DNA of 64,000 nucleotides. It comes from Anaerostipes sp. (GTDB taxonomy: Bacteria; Bacillota; Clostridia; Lachnospirales; Lachnospiraceae). The stretch lies in assembly GCA_028697725.1 (NCBI GenBank), contig JAQVEG010000006.1, positions 1 through 64,000 of the forward strand, written 5' to 3'. Under the pieces are notes generated by a model. The model was not told where the DNA came from and searched no databases. It saw nothing but the letters and a program-made list of their open reading frames with translations. The position numbers and the translations under genes are program-made. Numbering within the stretch: position 1 is the first letter of the stretch; every line of letters begins with the position of its first letter. Below are positions 42,961 to 52,282 of the stretch, one piece after another.

Positions 42961-44955
42961 CTAATTGTTTACCTTTCCATAAGCGTCAATTAAAAATTGA
43001 TTAAAATAACTCTCCAGAGTCTCTTTCATTATCTCAAATACACCTTCGTCTCCCTTTTGAATCTTCTCCAAAAATTCATCATCATCAAACATTTTCCGGC
43101 TGATACTTGAAACCGCCAGCTTATCTCTCATATCATGTGCTGAAATCAGCATTACAATAATCGCCTTTACATTCTTAAAATACGGATTTCTAAAACAGCC
43201 TTCTTCTGGAAGCACTACAATAAATTTAGAACTTTCTACTGCTGTTGTTTTTGTATGTAAAAATGCAATTTCATACTCTTCAATTACTTGTGTGGACAGT
43301 GCTTCTCTCTCAAGAATTCCCTGTTCAATTTTCTCAGCCTCTTTCTGGTTTTCTGAACATATCTGTCCAATTTGAAAGACTGCCTCATGAAATGTAATGT
43401 TTGGATCTACACGATAAAATCCAAAATTCTTTATAATAGAATTAATCTCATTGGTAATTAATGTTGCTTCTTGAACATTTGTATTATGCTTCACTGCCTT
43501 TTTTTCCTGATACTCATATTTTTCTATCATATGCTCAATTCGCTCTAAGTCATCTTCTGTCAATAATAAATTTACCAGAACTTGTTCTTGCACTGATTGA
43601 ATTGGATATGTGGATACGATAAAGTCTAAATCACTAAACTTCCTAGAACTCAATCGGTCTCCTGCAATTGATTCCACTTTCACACGTTCTTCAAAATGGT
43701 GATATATTTCGGAAGAAAGAAGACTGGAAATACCAATTCCACTGCTGCACACAACCCCAATGTAAACAGTTCTTCTTAGTCTATGCCTTTGTTCTATTCT
43801 TAACATTGCACCTCCAAAATGCATTGCCAAAAATGCGATTTCATCCTCTGGCATATGAATATTTAACTTCTTTTCCAATACTCTTGATGCCTGAGTCGCT
43901 CTCTCATAAGCATCCTTATATGTACTCTTAATCTGTTCCAACATAGGATTTTTAATTGGAATCCCATGGGATAATCTTGTTATGGTTGGCTCTAAATGTG
44001 CAATAAGCCCTTCTACAAATTCGTCATCTGATTTTAATTCAAAGGACAGTTCTGTACTAAAGCTATTTGCCATTTCATAAACCATCTCTTTCATTGGTAT
44101 TAATTGATCTTCAACCTGAACGCTCTCTCCATCTCTTTGAACATGTTGAAGCTTACATCCCTTTAAAAAGAAGGTATAGTTCACTCGTTCCATTTTTGAG
44201 ATATGAAGTTCAAATATTCTGCCAAGTTCCTCCGCTAATAAATCAATCTGTTCCTCAATTTTTGCTTCTTTTTCTTTTTTATATATTCCCTTCCCCTGAA
44301 ATATCCTTTGAATGGATATGGTGAGATATAAAATAAAATTCTTATATGACTCATTTGTTAAATTGCTAATCTTTCCACTCTTTTGCTGGTCAACAACTCT
44401 TTTTATCTTTTCTCTAATCTCTGGTTTAATAAAAGAATCATCTTGATATTTTGTAATATATGCAACCATCACTCTTCGATAATCTGCCTCTTCATATGAA
44501 AGTCCAATTCCAAATCCACTTTTTCTTTGAATCTTAATTCTATACTTTTGAAACCACTGTTCTAATTGCTCTAAATCATGGCTTACTGTTGGCTCACTTA
44601 CCTGAAGCATATCTGAAAAGTAAAACAACTTTTGTAGTTCATCTTCCTTTAATAATGCCGAAATTAAAAGCTGATGTCTCTTCTCTTTGTTCCTTGGATC
44701 AAAATCATCACTTTTCTTTAAAAGCTCTACAAATGATTCTTTCTCCTTTGTATCCCCCACAATTTCTAGTCCTCGTTTTGTTTTTCTTTTTAAAGTCAGA
44801 TTAAATTTCATCAAGTCTCGTTCAAGGTCATCTAGTTCTCTGTAAATGGTCCTTTTACTAATATTTAATTTTTCTGCCAATTCACTTGTCTTAATTGGTT
44901 CTTTTGCCTTCAGCAACAAGAATAGTATCTGAACACTTCTTGGACTAAATTCCAT
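42961..44955 (-). CDS. PRD-containing transcription antiterminator/activator, MtlR family
   Basis: About 664 aa. N-terminal HTH (IKTSELAEKLNISKRTIYRELDDL), a second HTH, two PRDs (~190-400), a IIB-like domain (GVVCSSGIGISSLLSSEIY) and a C-terminal IIA-like domain (YEIAFLHTKTTA). First gene of the PTS operon it should activate, with activity set by PTS phosphorylation. The track start is a GTG inside the ribosome site; AAGGAGG points to ATG at 44955. Confidence 0.9.
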   Translation of the reverse strand: MEFSPRSVQILFLLLKAKEPIKTSELAEKLNISKRTIYRELDDLERDLMKFNLTLKRKTKRGLEIVGDTKEKESFVELLKKSDDFDPRNKEKRHQLLISALLKEDELQKLFYFSDMLQVSEPTVSHDLEQLEQWFQKYRIKIQRKSGFGIGLSYEEADYRRVMVAYITKYQDDSFIKPEIREKIKRVVDQQKSGKISNLTNESYKNFILYLTISIQRIFQGKGIYKKEKEAKIEEQIDLLAEELGRIFELHISKMERVNYTFFLKGCKLQHVQRDGESVQVEDQLIPMKEMVYEMANSFSTELSFELKSDDEFVEGLIAHLEPTITRLSHGIPIKNPMLEQIKSTYKDAYERATQASRVLEKKLNIHMPEDEIAFLAMHFGGAMLRIEQRHRLRRTVYIGVVCSSGIGISSLLSSEIYHHFEERVKVESIAGDRLSSRKFSDLDFIVSTYPIQSVQEQVLVNLLLTEDDLERIEHMIEKYEYQEKKAVKHNTNVQEATLITNEINSIIKNFGFYRVDPNITFHEAVFQIGQICSENQKEAEKIEQGILEREALSTQVIEEYEIAFLHTKTTAVESSKFIVVLPEEGCFRNPYFKNVKAIIVMLISAHDMRDKLAVSSISRKMFDDDEFLEKIQKGDEGVFEIMKETLESYFNQFLIDAYGKVNN

Positions 44956-44981
44956 GATTGACACCTCCTTAACTTATGTTT

Positions 44982-45011
44982 ATTATACGTCAGCATATAA
45001 TGGAAACTCAA
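44982..45011 (-). promoter_or_regulatory. promoter of the mtlR-like PTS operon
   Basis: Minus strand TTGAGT, 18-base spacer, TATAAT, 27 nt before the chosen start. Confidence 0.55.
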
Positions 45012-45036
45012 GACAATGAGATTTAATTTTGTCCAT

Positions 45037-45066
45037 AAAAAAAAGTGACAACTCTTCGTTATCACT
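45037..45066 (-). terminator. second terminator after the tRNA genes
   Basis: Minus strand stem GTGATAAC / GTTGTCAC with GAAGA loop, then eight Ts. It backs up the terminator at 45115. Confidence 0.75.
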
Positions 45067-45114
45067 TTCTTTTGACATCATTTATCTCTGACACTTTTTA
45101 AATTTAAAAACAAG

Positions 45115-45147
45115 AAAAAACCTTGTAAATATAATATCTACAAGGTT
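45115..45147 (-). terminator. terminator of the tRNA-Val/tRNA-Met unit
   Basis: Minus strand stem AACCTTGTA / TACAAGGTT followed by Ts, just after tRNA-Met. Confidence 0.85.
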
Positions 45148-45157
45148 TTCTTTCAAG

Positions 45158-45231
45158 TAGCGATGAGCAGATTCGAACTGCTGACACTACGGGTATGAAC
45201 CGTATGCTCTAGCCAACTGAGCTACATCGCC
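45158..45231 (-). tRNA. tRNA-Met (CAT), elongator type
   Basis: 74-nt cloverleaf: acceptor GGCGATG / CATCGCT with G-T at the first pair, D arm AGCTCAGTTGGCTAGAGC, anticodon CAT in GGTTCATACCC, T arm GCAGTTCGAATCTGC, discriminator A. A paired first base argues against initiator tRNA. tRNA-Ile2 (modified CAT) is less likely given the sequence. CCA is not encoded. Confidence 0.93.
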
Positions 45232-45263
45232 ATATGTAATTATTCAGATGAAAATCATCCGAG

Positions 45264-45336
45264 TGGGACCAACAGGGCTCGAACCTGTGACCCCCTGCTT
45301 GTAAGGCAGGTGCTCTCCCAGCTGAGCTATGATCCC
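45264..45336 (-). tRNA. tRNA-Val (TAC)
   Basis: 73-nt cloverleaf: acceptor GGGATCA / TGGTCCC, D arm AGCTCAGCTGGGAGAGC, anticodon TAC in CCTTACAAG, T arm ACAGGTTCGAGCCCTGT, discriminator A. CCA is not encoded. It is upstream of tRNA-Met in one unit. Confidence 0.95.
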
Positions 45337-45373
45337 ATGGTTGTTGTCTGTCTTATTCGCGACAACATAGACA

Positions 45374-45402
45374 ATTATATTATTTTGAGCATCAAAAGTC
45401 AA
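45374..45402 (-). promoter_or_regulatory. tRNA unit promoter
   Basis: Minus strand TTGACT, 17-base spacer, TATAAT, 38 nt upstream of tRNA-Val. The rest of this gap holds only the terminator of the C39 gene. Confidence 0.8.
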
Positions 45403-45439
45403 GCACATTTTTTATTTTTTTGAAATTTTTTTTGACATT

Positions 45440-45467
45440 AAAAAAACCGCATAAATATGCGGTTTTT
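45440..45467 (-). terminator. terminator of the C39-type gene
   Basis: Stem AAAAACCGCATA / TATGCGGTTTTT with T-run, 6 nt after the stop codon. Confidence 0.9.
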
Positions 45468-45473
45468 CATAGT

Positions 45474-46772
45474 TTATTTCATAAGAAAATCTGACATTGT
45501 AGGTTTTTTATTCTGATGTAATGGATGCACCATCTCCCAGAATGTTCCCTTTATTGCTTTTTGATTCAATTCCTTGGCAACAGTGACTAATGAAGCCTTT
45601 TCATCTTGTCCCTGAATACTTACTTTATCATCTCCATCAATTCCTGTTAAAGTTACGAACCTTTGTGTATTGCTAATGGTTCCCTTTTTCATTGGAACTG
45701 CAAGTTCATATCCATACTGCAAAACAGACTTTAAGTCTTTACAACGATATTCTAACCGCTTATCAGCCTTAATTTCCTTCTTAATCTTTGCTTCTTTCTT
45801 CTGTTCTACTTTTGTCTTAGAAGAAATCTCCCAGAAAGGTCCTCCTGCAGATGCACTCTTAGATTGAGCAATCACATCCTTCAAGGTGTACTTATATGCA
45901 CTTCTCTCTCGGCTTGCTACGTCTGCAACTGTTACCTGGTCTTTGTCATCAATTCCTACTAATACAATAAAATGTCCACCCTTGGTAAAGTATCCTGGTC
46001 CCATCAATGCAACAACTGGATTCCCTGCTTTTAAAGCAGCTTTAATACTTGCATAATCAGTTCCAAGTCCATTACAATTCAAATCATATTGCTTTGCAAG
46101 TGCAGGAATCATAGCATGAGACGATCCAGCATTGGTATAATATCCATTGTTATATGCCCAGATTGTAGTATCAAGTGGTGTAACCCACTTTCCTGTCAAA
46201 GAACTAATACATACCGCCATAGCAGTTGGTCCACATCCTGAACTATGTATACAATAACCATTCTGATTCCATGCAGAATCTACTTGATTAAAGTAAATAA
46301 ACTTTCCAATGTATTCTTTTTGATTCTTCATGTTAAGTCTAGTATCGTTATATACCTTAGGAATAATATTATTAACTACTTTTTCTTCCTTAAGGTTCTC
46401 ATCTTTCTCTAGCTTCTTAACCTCGTCTTTTGTTTTAATCTTATTGCTTTTTTTATCTTTTTTATCTTTTTTCTTTTTTGTCGTATTTTTATGTTTAGTA
46501 GAGTTACTCGCTGTTGTCGATGTTTTCTCTGTCGTAGAAGTCTCTGGCTTAGCTGCTGTTGTTCCTTGTGTTGTTTCCTCTGTTGTACTTACTGTGTTTG
46601 TCGATGCTTCCGTCGTCTGTTTTATTCCTTCTGACGCTGTGGACACCGTCTTTGCTCCTTCCGTCGTTTGAGCATACACCGTATAATTACTATTCCCTAT
46701 TATGCCAGACATACTTGTTACTGTACAAATACTTAATGCACCTGCTAAAAACAATGCAGAATATTTTTTCAT
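45474..46772 (-). CDS. secreted C39-family cysteine peptidase-like protein
   Basis: 432 aa from the internal Met (46772, GGGAG upstream). Signal peptide MKKYSALFLAGALSICTV; a Thr/Ser-rich stretch (~35-95), then a Lys-rich stretch (KKKKDKKDKKSNK) that may bind the anionic wall. The C39_2-like domain has Q163, C180 (SSGCGPTAMAV), H267 (GGHFIVLVGID) and D284. After it, residues ~345-413 repeat the distal half of the domain with the His replaced by Arg. It probably acts outside the cell on peptides or wall. It has its own promoter and terminator. Confidence 0.82.
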   Translation of the reverse strand: MKKYSALFLAGALSICTVTSMSGIIGNSNYTVYAQTTEGAKTVSTASEGIKQTTEASTNTVSTTEETTQGTTAAKPETSTTEKTSTTASNSTKHKNTTKKKKDKKDKKSNKIKTKDEVKKLEKDENLKEEKVVNNIIPKVYNDTRLNMKNQKEYIGKFIYFNQVDSAWNQNGYCIHSSGCGPTAMAVCISSLTGKWVTPLDTTIWAYNNGYYTNAGSSHAMIPALAKQYDLNCNGLGTDYASIKAALKAGNPVVALMGPGYFTKGGHFIVLVGIDDKDQVTVADVASRERSAYKYTLKDVIAQSKSASAGGPFWEISSKTKVEQKKEAKIKKEIKADKRLEYRCKDLKSVLQYGYELAVPMKKGTISNTQRFVTLTGIDGDDKVSIQGQDEKASLVTVAKELNQKAIKGTFWEMVHPLHQNKKPTMSDFLMK

Positions 46773-46804
46773 GAACTCACTCCCATCCATTTCTTCAATA
46801 ATTA

Positions 46805-46833
46805 ATTATAACTCTTTTTTTACAATTCTTCAA
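46805..46833 (-). promoter_or_regulatory. promoter of the C39-type gene
   Basis: Minus strand TTGAAG, 17-base spacer, TATAAT, 33 nt before the chosen start; the -35 box is within the end of sbcC. Confidence 0.6.
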
Positions 46834-49312
46834 CTTTACTTCCTTTATTTTTTTTATTTATTTGAATTTGCTGGTCAATTCGGCTTTTTAATTCTGTTAC
46901 ATGAGAAATAATCCCTATTAACCTTTTTCCATCTGCAAGTTCCATTAAGACTTCAACTGCCTGGTCTAAAGATTCTTGATCCAAAGAACCAAATCCCTCG
47001 TCTACAAAAAGCACATCAATCTCAATACCTCCTACATTATTTTGAACAATATCAGATAATCCCAGTGCCAGACACAATGCTGCTTTAAAACTTTCTCCAC
47101 CTGATAATGTCTTTACTGGCCGTTTCTTGCCAGTATAATAATCAAGGACTTCAATCTCTAGATTATCTTTTCTTCTTCCATCCAGGATATTTTCCTGACG
47201 GTACATCTCATATCTTCCATTGGTCATCTTTAAAAGTCTCGTATTCGCAGCTTTTAATATGTCATTGAAATATGTAATTAATACATACTGCTCAAAAGTA
47301 AGTCTTAGACCATTATCTCCATTTAATAGTTTCTCTACGTCTCCCACAATTCCATATTTCTTTTCCAGCTCTTCTTTTCTTATTTCCTTTTCTTTCAGAG
47401 AACTAAGGGCTGTTTTCACTTCATGGAATTCTATTTGATTTTGTTCCTTCTTGCCTTCTAATACAGAGATTTTTTCTTTTCCAAGGTCAATTTGAATCTC
47501 CTTTTGATGGATTTCTTCTTCACTGATCTCATTGATTTGAATCTCTGATTTCTTCTTTTTCACTTCCTTCATTTGAACTTCTACATTAGAAAGTTGTATT
47601 TCATGTTCTTTTAGTGTCTTTTGATTTTCTTTTTGCTCGCTGTCAAACTTCTCAACAAAAGCAACTAATTCCTGATACTGGTGTTCCATTTCATTGATAT
47701 CTGGAATATCCTTTAATTGCTCTTTTACAGCATCTAGTTTTCCACCCATTGCCTGAAGTTCATTTTGAATTTTTTGAAGGCACTCCGTTTCTTCTGAAAC
47801 GCTTTTCGTCTTATACTGCACTGCTTCTTCAGGGGAAATTAAAGTAACTTCTGGCTTTTCGTCCATCTGCTCTTCTAACATTTGATCCCTTTGCATCCAC
47901 TCTAACAATTGATGATAGCATTCCTGATACTGTTGCTCTGCTTTTAGGGATTTATCTTCTTGAATCTTCACATCCTCTTTGGTAACTGTACTATTTTCAC
48001 TTTTTGCCTTATTTGGATGCTCTATGGAACCACAGACTGGACAAGGCTTTCCCTCTTCCAGACTATCTGCAATCATTCCAATATTAGCTGCAAAAAATTC
48101 TGACTGAAGCTTCATCCAAAGATTCTTTTCTTGTTTCCATACTATTTCTTTTCTTTGGTATTCTTCTTTTTTTCTTTCTGTCTGCTTTTTTTGTTGAATT
48201 CTTTGATTCTCTTCTTCCTTCCATTTTTGTAACTGTGCTGCTTGAATCCGAACTTCCTGTTGTAATTGGTCTTCTTTTCGCTCTTTTATTTCATTTTGCA
48301 ACTTTTTATATTGAAATACCAGTTTTTGAAGTTCTTCAAATCGAAGTCTTTGCTCATACTTTTCTTCTCTTTTCTCTGCCAGACTCTCTAGCTCCTGTTG
48401 TTTTTTTTGATCAAGAAGATACGCTGCCTTTAATTTTATATTTTTTTCTTCTAACTGATTTTCTTCCAACAGTAACTTTTCATAAACATCTTTCCCATTC
48501 TTTAATGTTTGAAGATAATTTATCTGTTCCATCTGCCTTTGACGCATTCCGACTAAGTTATCATTTATGATCTTATTTTCTTCTGCTAAAGTTTTTTGAT
48601 TCTTCTCCAAAATCTCTATCATTTTGTGAAAATCACCACGTTCCTTTGCGTCCATATACTCCTGTGAAGAAAGAGAAATATTCCCTGTCTCTTCCATTGT
48701 TGTCACTAATTCTTTCAAAGAAAGATATAACTGCCTTCCTTTTTCTCTCGCTATTTTTTGAATTTTTTGATATATCTGTGTTTGAAAAATAGAACGAAAG
48801 ATTTCCACTCTTTCACTGGATTTTGCAACTAGGAGCTGCTGGAATTCACCTTGTGCCAACATGGAAAGTCTTTTAAACTGATCATAATCAATGCCAAGAA
48901 TCCCTTGTATTTCTTGATTTACCTGAGAAAATCCCGTAACAATATCTCCATTTGGAAGATGCAGGGTCGCTTCTTCCTTTGTCACAGTCATTCCTTCCCC
49001 TCGCATTTTAGGACGTTCATAACGTGGTGTTCTTTCCACCATATACTCTTTCCCACGATGAGAAAAAGATAGTGTAATATATGTCTTTTTCTCTGGCACT
49101 GCAAAATCGCTTCTTAAATTTTCTTTGCTTCGCTCTTCCCCACTTACCTCTCCAAACAAACTGTAAGAAATGGCATCAAAAATTGTTGTTTTCCCTGATC
49201 CTGTTGGCCCACTAATTAAGAAAAGTCCTTCTTTTGCAAGCTTCTCAAAATCAATTTTATTTTCTGTTGGAAAAGGACCCAATCCACAGAATTCTAACAT
49301 CAATGGTCTCAT
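46820..49312 (-). CDS. sbcC: exonuclease subunit SbcC (Rad50-like)
   Basis: ATPase subunit of the SbcCD nuclease that opens hairpins and DNA ends. N-terminal Walker A SGPTGSGKTTIFDAISY (~34-50), long coiled coils, a central zinc hook CPVCGS and the C-terminal signature KTLSGGESFKAALCLALGL plus Walker B DVLFVDEGFGSLD. 830 aa is short for SbcC (often 1000 or more), through reduced coiled coils. It overlaps sbcD by four bases. Confidence 0.95.
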   Translation of the reverse strand: MRPLMLEFCGLGPFPTENKIDFEKLAKEGLFLISGPTGSGKTTIFDAISYSLFGEVSGEERSKENLRSDFAVPEKKTYITLSFSHRGKEYMVERTPRYERPKMRGEGMTVTKEEATLHLPNGDIVTGFSQVNQEIQGILGIDYDQFKRLSMLAQGEFQQLLVAKSSERVEIFRSIFQTQIYQKIQKIAREKGRQLYLSLKELVTTMEETGNISLSSQEYMDAKERGDFHKMIEILEKNQKTLAEENKIINDNLVGMRQRQMEQINYLQTLKNGKDVYEKLLLEENQLEEKNIKLKAAYLLDQKKQQELESLAEKREEKYEQRLRFEELQKLVFQYKKLQNEIKERKEDQLQQEVRIQAAQLQKWKEEENQRIQQKKQTERKKEEYQRKEIVWKQEKNLWMKLQSEFFAANIGMIADSLEEGKPCPVCGSIEHPNKAKSENSTVTKEDVKIQEDKSLKAEQQYQECYHQLLEWMQRDQMLEEQMDEKPEVTLISPEEAVQYKTKSVSEETECLQKIQNELQAMGGKLDAVKEQLKDIPDINEMEHQYQELVAFVEKFDSEQKENQKTLKEHEIQLSNVEVQMKEVKKKKSEIQINEISEEEIHQKEIQIDLGKEKISVLEGKKEQNQIEFHEVKTALSSLKEKEIRKEELEKKYGIVGDVEKLLNGDNGLRLTFEQYVLITYFNDILKAANTRLLKMTNGRYEMYRQENILDGRRKDNLEIEVLDYYTGKKRPVKTLSGGESFKAALCLALGLSDIVQNNVGGIEIDVLFVDEGFGSLDQESLDQAVEVLMELADGKRLIGIISHVTELKSRIDQQIQINKKNKGSKVEEL

Positions 49313-50433
49313 GACTTTTCCACCTCTTCTCCCAGCATCTCTTTCATATAATTGTGACGCTGTTCTTCTATCTCTCCTGTGGCAACCATAAGAAAATCAT
49401 CAAATAATTCCATAGGTGTTTTCTCTTTTATTTTGGAAACAGATAGTTCTCCCTGGTTCCCTCGCTGATTTTTCTCAAGGGATAATTCCATAATATTTGG
49501 ATAATAAGAACGAAGAGTCCCAATAGGGTCTAACAATTCTTCTTTATCTGTCAATGTAACTTTAAGGTAATCTTCTGCATTGGCACTTTCAACGATTTCC
49601 TTTTGAATTAAATCTTTTAATCTGCCTTTGATACATCTCATATCCCTTTGAGCTTTCATCTCTATTGTTTTCACTTCAATCTTCTTATCAATATCCAGCA
49701 TTGTTACAGATTTGTGATGAAACTCTTCTGAAAATGAATATTTCATCAACGATCCACTGTATCGAACGGTATCTCTCCCCACTCTCTGTGGTCCATGAAT
49801 ATGCCCAAGTGCCACATAATCGTAGTCCTCAAACACTTTATAGGAAATGGCATCTGTTCCTCCAATACTAAGTATCTGCTCAGAATCCGACTGTTCTACT
49901 GGATTGGTTCCAGTTACAAATTGATGTGTCACTAGAATATTCTTTTTCTTTTGATCCACAACGTGATGTGCTAAAACAACTTTCATCCCATCCTCAAAAG
50001 TTTCGATTTTCTCTTCTGGATATAATGCTCTTACATGTGCAGGTTTGAAAAATGGAAGAAGATGAATTACCACTTCCTCTCCTATCTCTATTGTTGTAAT
50101 CTCTTCTTTTAGTATTCCTTCTATATAAACACCTTGTTTTGCCAAAATTTCACCGCCAAAGGCTACTCTTTCTCCAGAATCATGATTTCCTGCTACCGCA
50201 TAAACCTTAATCCCCATTCTCGTTATTTCATTTAAAAAATCATCAAATAAAACAACAGCATCCTTTGTTGGAATACTTCGATCATAGATATCTCCTGCAA
50301 GGATGACTCCCTGTATCTTATGTTCCTCGACTACAGAAACTATTTTTTCAAGAAGTATCCTTTGGTCTTCTATTAAATTCATTTCATTCACAGTTTTACC
50401 TAAATGTAAATCTGCCATATGTAATAATCTCAT
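49309..50433 (-). CDS. sbcD: exonuclease subunit SbcD (Mre11-like)
   Basis: Mn-dependent nuclease subunit. Phosphoesterase motifs HMADLHLGK, LAGDIYDR, VAGNHDSGER, LVTHQFV and LGHIHGPQ occur in order within the first ~220 residues, followed by the C-terminal capping region. 374 aa. It sits between recJ and sbcC, giving a three-gene exonuclease unit. Confidence 0.95.
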   Translation of the reverse strand: MRLLHMADLHLGKTVNEMNLIEDQRILLEKIVSVVEEHKIQGVILAGDIYDRSIPTKDAVVLFDDFLNEITRMGIKVYAVAGNHDSGERVAFGGEILAKQGVYIEGILKEEITTIEIGEEVVIHLLPFFKPAHVRALYPEEKIETFEDGMKVVLAHHVVDQKKKNILVTHQFVTGTNPVEQSDSEQILSIGGTDAISYKVFEDYDYVALGHIHGPQRVGRDTVRYSGSLMKYSFSEEFHHKSVTMLDIDKKIEVKTIEMKAQRDMRCIKGRLKDLIQKEIVESANAEDYLKVTLTDKEELLDPIGTLRSYYPNIMELSLEKNQRGNQGELSVSKIKEKTPMELFDDFLMVATGEIEEQRHNYMKEMLGEEVEKS

Positions 50434-50453
50434 GGATTTCCTTTCTTGTACGT

Positions 50454-52175
50454 TTAGTTAAAGAAATAATTTTGTATGGTAATTTGTAAATTTTGATATC
50501 CTTGATATTCATTAATTGTAGGATAATAGGTACATGTCATATATTGATGTGTCCCTTTTTTCTCATTAAATATCTCTTGGGATTCAAATAGAATTCCCTG
50601 AATTTTATTTCCCTTTTCATTTAAAAAATCAATTCGGATTACATTTCTTTCTTTTCCAAAAACACGTATTTGATTTATGAATAATTTCCTCTGTGCAAAA
50701 ACGGGCTTTCGGTTCCCCATTCCAAATGGCTCAAGGAGTGACAATTGCTCCACAAGCTGAAATGTAACATAATCTACTGGCATATCTGCATCAATTACTA
50801 CTTTTCTTGTAAAATCATCTTCCGTCAACCTGCAGTTGTCGTTAATTCTTCTGCGAAATTCATCTAATCTATCCTCCGTTAAAGAACATCCTGCTGCCAT
50901 GGCGTGTCCTCCAAACTTGGTAAATACATCCTCAATCTTTATCATCTCTTCAAACATATGATATCCTTCTATGGATCTTCCAGAACCTTTTATTCCGTCT
51001 TTTCCCCGGGTCAACACAAATGTAGGCTTGTGATATGTATCTTTTATCCGTCCTGCAATGATTCCTGCAATACTTTCATGACAGTCTGGTATATAAATAA
51101 CAAGCACTGAATCTTCCGTGCAACCTTCTTTTTCTACAAGATTCAAAGCTTCCTCTACACCTTCACCTGTCATTTCCTTTCGAGTTTCATTTAATTCTTT
51201 TAAAACCTGTGCTTTTTCCTTTGCAACCTCATAGTCTTTTTCCGTAAATAACTCCATAACCATTTTCGCAGATTCAAGACGCCCACTGGCATTCATACAA
51301 GGTCCAATCACAAACCCAAAGTGATATGATGCAATTTCTTTGTCTAATAATTGATATACATCTAATAAGGCTCTAAGTCCAAGATTCTTTGTACTCTTTA
51401 TTGACTTTAAAGCTTCTTTGACAAAAATCCGATTCTCTTTTGTCAGTTCTACCACATCACAAACTGTTGCAATTCCTAAAAAGGGAATTAAATTCTTTAT
51501 AACTTCTATATCTCCATTCATTAAGTCATACAAAGCCCGCATCAACTGAAATGCCACCCCTGCTCCACACAAATGAGGATAAGAATATAGACAACCTTCC
51601 TGCTTTGGATTTACAATGACATCTGCTTTGGGAAGTTTTTCTACTCTCTCTCCTTCTATGATTTCAAAGGGTACTTCATGGTGATCTGTTACTATAATCT
51701 CCATTCCCAATTCTTTCCCATAGGCAATGGCATCGCTTGCAGCAATTCCATTGTCACAAGTTAGAATGCAATCTACCCCATCTTGTTTTGCTTTCATAAT
51801 AATATCTTCATTAATTCCATATCCATCTTTCATACGGTCTGGAATCTGATAATCTACTTTTGCACCTAGTTCTTTTAAAGATTTCCACAAAATATAATTA
51901 GAACTTACCCCATCCACATCATAGTCAGATACAATCCGAATATGCTGCTCTCCTTGTATCTTCCTCTTTAATAGTTCACTAGCTTCTTTCACTCCCTTCA
52001 TTGTAATTGGATTTGAAACTAAACTAATATTTCCATATAAATATTCTTCAATATTCTTATCCCCTACAATTTCACGATTGCGAAGAATTCTTGCTACCAC
52101 TTGATCTATCTTATATTTCTCACCAATCTCTTTGAAATCTGCTTTCTTCTTTAAAATAACCCATTTTTCTTTCAT
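50454..52175 (-). CDS. recJ: single-stranded-DNA-specific exonuclease RecJ
   Basis: 5'-3' ssDNA exonuclease of the DHH family used in recombination and mismatch repair. Motifs: DYDVDGVSSNYI, CDNGI, TDHHE, HLCGAGVAFQL, PCMNASGRL (DHHA1 side) and GGHAMAAGCS. The start is set at the third Met (52175) with AAGGA seven bases upstream; earlier starts in the track, including a GTG, have weak sites. That gives 573 aa, close to family length. Confidence 0.94.
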   Translation of the reverse strand: MKEKWVILKKKADFKEIGEKYKIDQVVARILRNREIVGDKNIEEYLYGNISLVSNPITMKGVKEASELLKRKIQGEQHIRIVSDYDVDGVSSNYILWKSLKELGAKVDYQIPDRMKDGYGINEDIIMKAKQDGVDCILTCDNGIAASDAIAYGKELGMEIIVTDHHEVPFEIIEGERVEKLPKADVIVNPKQEGCLYSYPHLCGAGVAFQLMRALYDLMNGDIEVIKNLIPFLGIATVCDVVELTKENRIFVKEALKSIKSTKNLGLRALLDVYQLLDKEIASYHFGFVIGPCMNASGRLESAKMVMELFTEKDYEVAKEKAQVLKELNETRKEMTGEGVEEALNLVEKEGCTEDSVLVIYIPDCHESIAGIIAGRIKDTYHKPTFVLTRGKDGIKGSGRSIEGYHMFEEMIKIEDVFTKFGGHAMAAGCSLTEDRLDEFRRRINDNCRLTEDDFTRKVVIDADMPVDYVTFQLVEQLSLLEPFGMGNRKPVFAQRKLFINQIRVFGKERNVIRIDFLNEKGNKIQGILFESQEIFNEKKGTHQYMTCTYYPTINEYQGYQNLQITIQNYFFN

Positions 52176-52232
52176 TGCAATTTCCTTTTCCAACATATTT
52201 CTTTGTTTTTTCACATCTAATGCTATTATACT

Positions 52233-52272
52233 AGAAAAAAGAACGAGAATATAGAAATATTCCCGTTCTTTT
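52233..52272 (-). terminator. terminator of the scfA-scfB-secDF unit
   Basis: Minus strand stem AAAGAACGGGAATAT / ATATTCTCGTTCTTT with TTCT loop, then Ts, after the secDF stop. Confidence 0.9.
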
Positions 52273-52282
52273 ATTTAGAATC

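Noticed and set aside
46330-46671. 113-aa plus-strand ORF rich in V, S and F
   Set aside because: Antisense to the Thr/Lys-rich linker of the C39 protein; composition is the mirror of that low-complexity region.
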